Origin: DASQVO01 sp035640715
GTDB lineage: Bacteria > Actinomycetota > Actinomycetes > Streptosporangiales > Streptosporangiaceae
Direction: 5' to 3'
DNA: 19,330 bases
Assembly: GCA_035640715.1 (NCBI GenBank)
Contig: DASQVO010000355.1
Span: 1-19,330 of the forward strand
The position numbers and the translations under genes were made by a program. Positions 15,123 through 19,330 of the stretch are shown here, in pieces. The first letter of the stretch is position 1. Every line of letters starts with the position of its first letter. Under the pieces are notes generated by a model. The model did no database searches. It was not told the origin of the DNA and saw nothing but the letters and a program-made list of their open reading frames with translations.

Positions 15123-15157
15123 CAGGGCATACGTTGGCTCGGTTCAGGGCATACGTT
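15123..15157 (+). promoter_or_regulatory. Two 13-base direct repeats, possible activator or repressor sites
   Basis: CAGGGCATACGTT occurs at 15123-15135 and again at 15145-15157. The 22-base spacing is about two helical turns, so both copies face the same side of the DNA. They lie just downstream of the predicted -10 box of the universal stress gene, where bound protein would block or modulate transcription. Confidence 0.5.
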
Positions 15158-15200
15158 CCAGCAACAAGCGGGCCGCTCCACGGGGCCGCCCGGACGCGAG

Positions 15201-15722
15201 GTGCGTTTCCCCGCAAGGATGCGGACATTGGATCAGGCAGAGTCTTATCCCCCTCCGGGCCAGCCTGAGCGGCGGCGCGGACGAGCTGAATCTGGCCGGG
15301 ATCGCCTGGAGCATCCGGTCATCGTGGGTTATGACGGCTCGCCGTCCAGCCGCAACGCGCTCGCCTACGCGACCGGCATGGCACGGCGCCTGGCCAGGCC
15401 GCTGCTCGTGATCCACGTGAGCTCGGCGGGCATTTACTGCGAGCCCCTGACCGGCCAGGTGATCGGCGTGCCGGGAAACACCGGCGAGCTGGAGAAGTGG
15501 CTGCTCTCCGAGCTTGACCAGGTGACCGACCGGACCGGCCTCGAGGTGTACGCCCGCACCCGCCGCGGCAGCCCGGCGAGGGAACTCGCCGCCGCGGCGG
15601 CGGAACAAGGAGCCGATGCTCTTGTCATCGGCGCACCGGCGCACGTCTGGCACCACATCGTCGGCTCGGTTCCCGGCTGGCTCGCCCGCCACGCCCGCTG
15701 TCCCGTCGTCGTGGTCCCCTGA
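15201..15722 (+). CDS. Universal stress protein (UspA family)
   Basis: The USP domain begins at about residue 38 with HPVIVGYDGSPSSRNALAYA, and ends with a VIGAPAHVWHH...GSVPGWLARHARCPVVVVP run, the typical C-terminal strand. USPs bind ATP or other ligands and help cells survive stress or slow growth. The ATP-loop normally reads G-2x-G-9x-G-S/T. Here it is G-2x-A and the spacing to the GS is two residues shorter, so ATP binding is doubtful. GTG 15201 gives 173 residues with a 37-residue N-terminal extension rich in Pro and Arg; ATG 15219 is the other candidate. A GCGAG sits immediately before the GTG, so neither start has a clean ribosome site. It stands alone, with a promoter-like region upstream. 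Confidence 0.88.
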   Translation: MRFPARMRTLDQAESYPPPGQPERRRGRAESGRDRLEHPVIVGYDGSPSSRNALAYATGMARRLARPLLVIHVSSAGIYCEPLTGQVIGVPGNTGELEKWLLSELDQVTDRTGLEVYARTRRGSPARELAAAAAEQGADALVIGAPAHVWHHIVGSVPGWLARHARCPVVVVP

Positions 15723-16006
15723 TCCCGCCTCAATCCTGACCCCAAGATCACCGATTGATTACTCACTGTAATAACACCTGGTCATGAGGCCAGACTGAAA
15801 TTGATCTAAGTGGGAAGTATCACGCCGTGAATAATCCAGCCCGGGGGATCGCCCCCCCGGTCAGCACTGCGGACCACCGCGAAGGTGGCCAAAGGCCACC
15901 GGGCAACGTCAACCGACTCGGGGGGTCCGGGGGGTCGCCCCCCGGGTCAGCACTGCGGACCACCGCGAAGGTGGCCAAAGGCCACCGAGCAGCGTCAACC
16001 GTCTCG
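15723..16006. repeat. Intergenic region with two 80-base hairpin-rich repeats (86-base period)
   Basis: The first ~115 bases are A/T richer and hold nothing clear beyond a short CTGG/CCAG inverted repeat. Then come two near-identical 80-base copies, 15841-15920 and 15927-16006, with about five differences. Each copy has a G-run/C-run stem (perfect CCGGGGGG/CCCCCCGG at 15927-15945 in the second) followed by the perfect stem GGTGGCC-AAA-GGCCACC (15884-15900 and 15970-15986). They lie directly past the 3' end of tRNA-Leu, so on the minus strand they could terminate that transcript. They could also be a dispersed genomic repeat. Confidence 0.8.
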
Positions 16007-16089
16007 TGGGCGAGGAGGGATTTGAACCCTCACGTCCTTTCGGACACACGGACCTGAACCGTGCGCGTCTGCCGTTCCGCCACCCGCCC
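16007..16089 (-). tRNA. tRNA-Leu (anticodon CAG)
   Basis: On the minus strand the acceptor GGGCGGG (5' end at 16089) pairs with CTCGCCC, one pair being G-T, and the discriminator is A, as required for leucine. The anticodon stem CACGG/CCGTG encloses the loop TTCAGGT, anticodon CAG (reads CUG). A long variable arm, TGTCCGAAAGGACGT, marks a class II tRNA. The T arm is GAGGGTTCAAATCCCTC. CCA is not encoded. Length is 83 bases. It is divergent from fhaA across about 85 bases. Confidence 0.95.
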
Positions 16090-16173
16090 GGGCAGGCAGT
16101 AAGGGTAGCACGACCCCAAGCGCACCTATACCCCGGATACGATCAGATGCGAGCATCGAAGGGAGGTGCCACG

Positions 16174-16932
16174 GTGGGAGTTCTGCAGCGCTTCGAGCGG
16201 CGGCTCGAGGGCATGGTCGAAGGCGCCTTCGCGCGGGCATTCAAGTCTGAGCTACAGCCGGTCGAAGTGGCCAGCGCCGTGCAGCGCGAGATGGATGACA
16301 GGGCGGCGATCGTGGCGCAAGGCCGCACCCTGGTGCCGAACGACTTCGTGGTCGAGCTGGCAGAGAGCGACCATGACCGTCTCGACGTGTACGCAGACAG
16401 CCTTGGCGTGGAGCTTGCCAACCTGGCGAGGGACTACGCGAAGGAGCAGGGCTACTCATTCGTCGGGCCGGTGCGGATGCGGTTCGAGGGCGTGAACGAC
16501 CTGACCACCGGCACGTTCCGGATCCGGTCGGGGGTGATCCGCGGGTCCACGGTCGAGGGCGGCGAGATCCGCCAGCCGGCCAGCGACCTGCCGCAGCCGA
16601 GGGGAGGCGGCTTCGCAGGCAGGCCCCAGCTGCTCGTGTCCACCAGCGGCCCGGATGGCGGGGGCCGGCAACAGCGCACTTACGATCTGGTCACCGCCAC
16701 GACGCTGCTGGGCCGGGGCACCGACTGCGACCTGCGGCTTGTCGATCCGGGCGTATCCCGGCACCATGCGGAGTTGCGGATTGAGGGGGGCGAGGTCATC
16801 CTCGTCGACCTAGGCTCTACCAATGGCACATTCGTCAACGGGCAGCCCATCAAGCACGTGGTTCTCACCGATGGCATGCAGATCACGCTGGGCCGCACAA
16901 CCCTGGTGTTCCGCAGGGATAACAGCTACTGA
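16174..16932 (+). CDS. fhaA: FhaA: DUF3662 plus FHA domain protein
   Basis: FhaA binds phospho-threonine partners and, in mycobacteria, works with PknB and the MviN flippase to regulate peptidoglycan synthesis. The N-terminal DUF3662 domain (about 1-115) opens MGVLQRFERRLEGMVEG and contains FKSELQPVEVASAVQREMDD and LVPNDFVVEL. A linker follows, then the FHA domain (about 165-250) with LLGRGTDCDLRL, VSRHHAEL and DLGSTNGTFVNG, which hold the phosphopeptide-binding Arg, Ser, His and Asn. GTG 16174 is chosen because GGGAGG lies 7 bases upstream. The open frame extends left into tRNA-Leu, which cannot be coding. It has 252 residues, much shorter than the mycobacterial protein, whose linker is long. 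First gene of the fhaA-fhaB-pstP-rodA unit. Confidence 0.95.
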   Translation: MGVLQRFERRLEGMVEGAFARAFKSELQPVEVASAVQREMDDRAAIVAQGRTLVPNDFVVELAESDHDRLDVYADSLGVELANLARDYAKEQGYSFVGPVRMRFEGVNDLTTGTFRIRSGVIRGSTVEGGEIRQPASDLPQPRGGGFAGRPQLLVSTSGPDGGGRQQRTYDLVTATTLLGRGTDCDLRLVDPGVSRHHAELRIEGGEVILVDLGSTNGTFVNGQPIKHVVLTDGMQITLGRTTLVFRRDNSY

Positions 16933-16958
16933 CGCCACAGGCGAGGACATCTCACCGG

Positions 16959-17438
16959 ATGAACGAGCTCACCCTCACCCTCATCAGGGTGGCCTTCCTG
17001 GCCGTCCTGTGGCTGTTCGTGATCGCGGCCATAGGGGTTGTCCGCACGGATATTTCCGGGAATTCCGGCGCCAAGGCCAGGGCACCGCGCAGTCAGCAGC
17101 CGCCCCGCGCCGCCGCCCCGGCCAAGCCGCCTCGCGCCCACCGCGGGCAGCCGCGTGTGCTCGCCGTCACGGCGGGCTCCCTGACGGGAACCACTATCGA
17201 TCTCACCGAGCAGCAAATTACGCTGGGCCGGGCAAATGACGCTACGCTCGTGCTCAACGACGACTACGCTTCAAGTCGGCACGCCCGGCTTTTTCCGCAG
17301 GACGGGCAGTGGATCGTTGAGGATCTCGGTTCAACCAACGGCACCTACCTGGACCGGCAGAAAGTGACCCGGCCAACTCCCGTGCCAGTGGGCGTGCCGA
17401 TCCGCATCGGCAAGACCGTTCTGGAACTGCGCAGATGA
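16959..17438 (+). CDS. fhaB: FhaB (FipA-like): membrane-anchored FHA protein
   Basis: An N-terminal transmembrane helix (about residues 8-28, LIRVAFLAVLWLFVIAAIGVV) is followed by a Pro/Ala-rich linker and a C-terminal FHA domain (about 68-155). The FHA domain has ITLGRANDATLVL, ASSRHARLF and DLGSTNGTYLDR, with all phospho-threonine binding residues. In mycobacteria FhaB/FipA links Ser/Thr kinase signalling to the division machinery. Length (159) matches the family. It starts 26 bases after fhaA, with GAGGA about 11 bases upstream. Its TGA overlaps the ATG of pstP by four bases (ATGA), so translation is coupled. Confidence 0.94.
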   Translation: MNELTLTLIRVAFLAVLWLFVIAAIGVVRTDISGNSGAKARAPRSQQPPRAAAPAKPPRAHRGQPRVLAVTAGSLTGTTIDLTEQQITLGRANDATLVLNDDYASSRHARLFPQDGQWIVEDLGSTNGTYLDRQKVTRPTPVPVGVPIRIGKTVLELRR

Positions 17439-18994
17439 CACTTGCACTCCGCTACGCGGTACGCTCCGACGTCGGTCTTCTCCGCGAAGGAAACGAGGAC
17501 TCGGCGTACGCGAGCCCGCGCCTGCTCGCCGTCGCGGACGGCATGGGCGGCCATGCCGCCGGCGAGGTGGCGAGCGCTGTGGCCATCGCCTCGGTTGCCA
17601 CGCTCGACGTGCCCGCGCCAAGCGGTGACCCGCTCGGCGCGCTCAAGGAAGCCGTCCACTCCGCCAGCGACACCCTGCACAAGATGGCATCCGCGGATCC
17701 CGCGGTAGAGGGCATGGGGACAACCCTGACGGCCATGCTCTGGTCGGGCCAGGGGTACGCACTCTGCCACATCGGCGACTCCCGCGCCTACATGCTGCGC
17801 GACGGCGAGCTGTACCAGATCACCCATGACCACTCCCTCGTGCAGTCACTGGTCGATGAGGGCCGGCTCAGCGAGGAGGAGGCGGCCACGCATCCGCAGC
17901 GCTCGCTGATCCTGCGGGCGCTCGACGGCCGCGGTGAGGCCGAGCCGGACCTGTCGATGCGCCTGGCCGTGCCCGGCGACCGCTACCTGCTCTGCTCCGA
18001 CGGGCTCTCGGACGTCGTCACCGCGGAAACGCTGCACCATGCGCTCAGCACGGTCTCGAACCTGGATGACGTGACCGTCCAGCTCATTGAGCTGGCGATC
18101 CGGGGCGGCGGTCCCGACAACATCACCGTCATCGTGGCGGATGTCGTGGACAGCGAGGCGACATCACTGCCGCTCACCACCGTCCCGATCATGGCGGGCG
18201 CGGCATCGAACGAGAACGGGGACCTGGGCCTGCTGCAGCGCACGGACAGCCCGGCCAGCCGGGCGCAGATGCTGGCCCATACCGCGCCCCAGCCCGCGGT
18301 CATGCTGGACGACCCGCGCGTGGCAAGCGACGACTGGCCCGCGGCAGAGCCCGCCGAGAGATTCTCCGGGCCGGGAGGCTGGCCTTCCCCCAACGGCCAT
18401 CCGCAGTCCCAGAACGGCCACCGCACGCAGCAGGAGCGGCGCCACCGCCGCTGGCCGATCGTCACGACAGCGCTCGTCGTCCTCGCGGTCCTCATCATCG
18501 GCGGGGGCTACGGGGCGTGGGATTACGCGCAGCATCAGTACTACGTCGGCACCGACAGCGGCCAAGTCACGATCTTCCGCGGCGTCAACCAGCGGGTCGC
18601 CGGGATCAGCCTGTCCAGCGTCTATGACAGGACCGACATCACGGTCCATTCGGTCCCCAGCCAGGAACTCCAGGTGATCCAGGGGACGATCTCCGCGACG
18701 AGCCTGGATGACGCCCAGCACATCGTCGGCCAGGTGCGCACCCAGGTCAACCAGTGCAAGCAGGCCTACGTCAGCCAGCAAACCTGGGTAAAGAACCGCC
18801 AGGCACAGCTGGCGGCTGCCCGCAAGGTACACGCGAAGCGGACGCCGCCACCCGCCTCGCCCGAGCCGACCGTGCCGTCGCAGTGCCCGCCCGCGTCTGC
18901 CTACGGGATCGCTTCGGCGCCGACTGGGTCCACACCGTCGCCGTCCGCCGGGCACAGCGCGTCTCCTAGCCCGTCCGCAAGGAGCACCCGGTGA
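17435..18994 (+). CDS. pstP: PP2C-type Ser/Thr phosphatase PstP
   Basis: PstP dephosphorylates the PknA/PknB kinases and their targets at the membrane. The PP2C domain (about 1-240) holds the metal-binding motifs in order: RSDVGLLREGNEDS, ADGMGGHAAGE, HIGDSRAY, LCSDGLSD and GGPDNITVIV. A flexible juxtamembrane segment (about 245-338) follows, then one transmembrane helix (about 340-360, WPIVTTALVVLAVLIIGG). An extracellular domain of about 110 residues with a QYYVGTDSGQVTIFRG start comes next, and a Pro/Ser-rich tail ends the protein. Length 519 equals that of mycobacterial PstP. The start overlaps fhaB by four bases, and the stop overlaps the GTG of rodA, so the three are tightly coupled. 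Confidence 0.96.
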   Translation: MTLALRYAVRSDVGLLREGNEDSAYASPRLLAVADGMGGHAAGEVASAVAIASVATLDVPAPSGDPLGALKEAVHSASDTLHKMASADPAVEGMGTTLTAMLWSGQGYALCHIGDSRAYMLRDGELYQITHDHSLVQSLVDEGRLSEEEAATHPQRSLILRALDGRGEAEPDLSMRLAVPGDRYLLCSDGLSDVVTAETLHHALSTVSNLDDVTVQLIELAIRGGGPDNITVIVADVVDSEATSLPLTTVPIMAGAASNENGDLGLLQRTDSPASRAQMLAHTAPQPAVMLDDPRVASDDWPAAEPAERFSGPGGWPSPNGHPQSQNGHRTQQERRHRRWPIVTTALVVLAVLIIGGGYGAWDYAQHQYYVGTDSGQVTIFRGVNQRVAGISLSSVYDRTDITVHSVPSQELQVIQGTISATSLDDAQHIVGQVRTQVNQCKQAYVSQQTWVKNRQAQLAAARKVHAKRTPPPASPEPTVPSQCPPASAYGIASAPTGSTPSPSAGHSASPSPSARSTR

Positions 18995-19330
18995 GCAGCG
19001 TCACTACGCCGCAAGACGCGGCGCTGGGCGGCATACCCGATTCCCCGGGGGTCTCGGTACCGCGGGGCCGGCGGCGCACCGAACTCGCCATGCTCGCCTT
19101 CGCGATCGCGCTCGTCGCCTTCGCCTACGCCAACGTCGGCTTCGGGCTGAAGGGCACCCTGCCGTCCGGGATGGCCGAGTACATGATCGCTTTCACGGTC
19201 CTGCTCCTGGCCGCGCACCTGGCCGTGCGGAAGCTGGCCCCGCGGGCCGATCCGCTGCTGCTGCCGCTGGCTGCTACGCTGAACGGCCTTGGCATCGTGA
19301 TGCTGTACCGGCTCCAGGAGGCCGGCAGAA
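18991..19330 (+). CDS. rodA: RodA/FtsW-type SEDS glycosyltransferase, N-terminal part
   Basis: The frame starts at GTG 18991, overlapping the pstP stop (GTGA), with AGGAG 8 bases upstream. It runs off the window end after 113 residues. A polar N-terminal ~30 residues (PRGRRRTELA) precede three hydrophobic segments (about 32-52, 63-82, 90-108), ending LGIVMLYRLQEAG, typical of the first helices of SEDS proteins. SEDS proteins polymerise lipid II into peptidoglycan with a class B penicillin-binding protein. The place after pstP matches the actinobacterial order fhaA-fhaB-pstP-rodA-pbpA-pknA/B, which makes RodA more likely than FtsW. Confidence 0.9.
   Translation, partial: MSSVTTPQDAALGGIPDSPGVSVPRGRRRTELAMLAFAIALVAFAYANVGFGLKGTLPSGMAEYMIAFTVLLLAAHLAVRKLAPRADPLLLPLAATLNGLGIVMLYRLQEAGR

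Larger units (their letters stand above)
14884..15200. promoter_or_regulatory. Divergent intergenic region
   Basis: About 317 bases separate the FAD oxidoreductase (minus) from the universal stress gene (plus). No gene is convincing. It holds a perfect 10-base tandem repeat (CGGGAGCCGC, 15014-15033), a strikingly A/T-rich block (about 15068-15115) with a promoter-like pair, and two 13-base direct repeats (15123-15157). Confidence 0.5.

Noticed and set aside
14023..15411. 462-codon plus-strand frame
   Set aside because: Antisense to the FAD oxidoreductase and then out of frame with the universal stress gene; no domain seen.
15841..16006. CRISPR-like array
   Set aside because: Only two long repeat units with a 6-base gap, no unique spacers, no cas genes.
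15827..16057. Plus frame through the 86-base-period repeats
   Set aside because: It is made of hairpin repeats and part of tRNA-Leu; not coding.
16006..16173. N-terminal extension of fhaA
   Set aside because: It lies in tRNA-Leu. GGGAGG before GTG 16174 and family N-termini fix the start there.

Overview
The window comes from a high-GC Gram-positive actinobacterium. Reading frames carry strong G/C third-position bias. It has a bacterial proteasome activator (Bpa), which points to a proteasome-bearing actinomycete, and an fhaA-fhaB-pstP-rodA cell-wall signalling operon next to a leucine tRNA. Genus cannot be fixed from this window alone.

Left end (1-1420): the 3' part of a WD40 beta-propeller gene is followed by about 735 bases with no convincing gene. 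That stretch holds decayed coding fragments, two GC-rich hairpins and one tiny frame. It abuts the 3' end of tRNA-Ser(TGA), a typical edge for integrated DNA. Next (1418-3634, minus) is a ParA/MinD-type ATPase with a very long Pro/Gly/Gln-rich N-terminus.

Central left (3800-5393, plus): a PIG3-type quinone oxidoreductase and Bpa form a likely operon, closed by a hairpin shared with the convergent minus-strand genes. Those genes (5473-10367, minus, read right to left) are an RsbW-like ATPase, arginine deiminase in one open frame with a STAS anti-sigma antagonist, a family 2 glycosyltransferase, a DUF4446 membrane protein and prephenate dehydratase (pheA).

Central right (10622-15722): a TagH/Wzt-type polysaccharide-export ABC ATPase without its permease (plus), an orphan PAS-GAF-PAS histidine kinase (minus), a GlcD-like FAD oxidoreductase (minus), and a universal stress protein (plus) behind a promoter-like AT-rich region with a spaced 13-base direct repeat.

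Right end (15841-19330): two 80-base hairpin-rich repeats with an 86-base period, tRNA-Leu(CAG) (minus), then the tightly packed fhaA, fhaB, pstP and rodA/ftsW (the last cut by the window end). PstP reverses Ser/Thr kinase phosphorylation, the Fha proteins read phospho-threonine, and RodA polymerises glycan, so this is a growth and peptidoglycan control unit.

The most unusual signal is the stop-free continuity between arginine deiminase and a STAS domain, with an RsbW-like ATPase just upstream. It could couple arginine catabolism to a partner-switching regulator, or it may only be an accidental read-through. Most of the rest is conserved actinobacterial core content.
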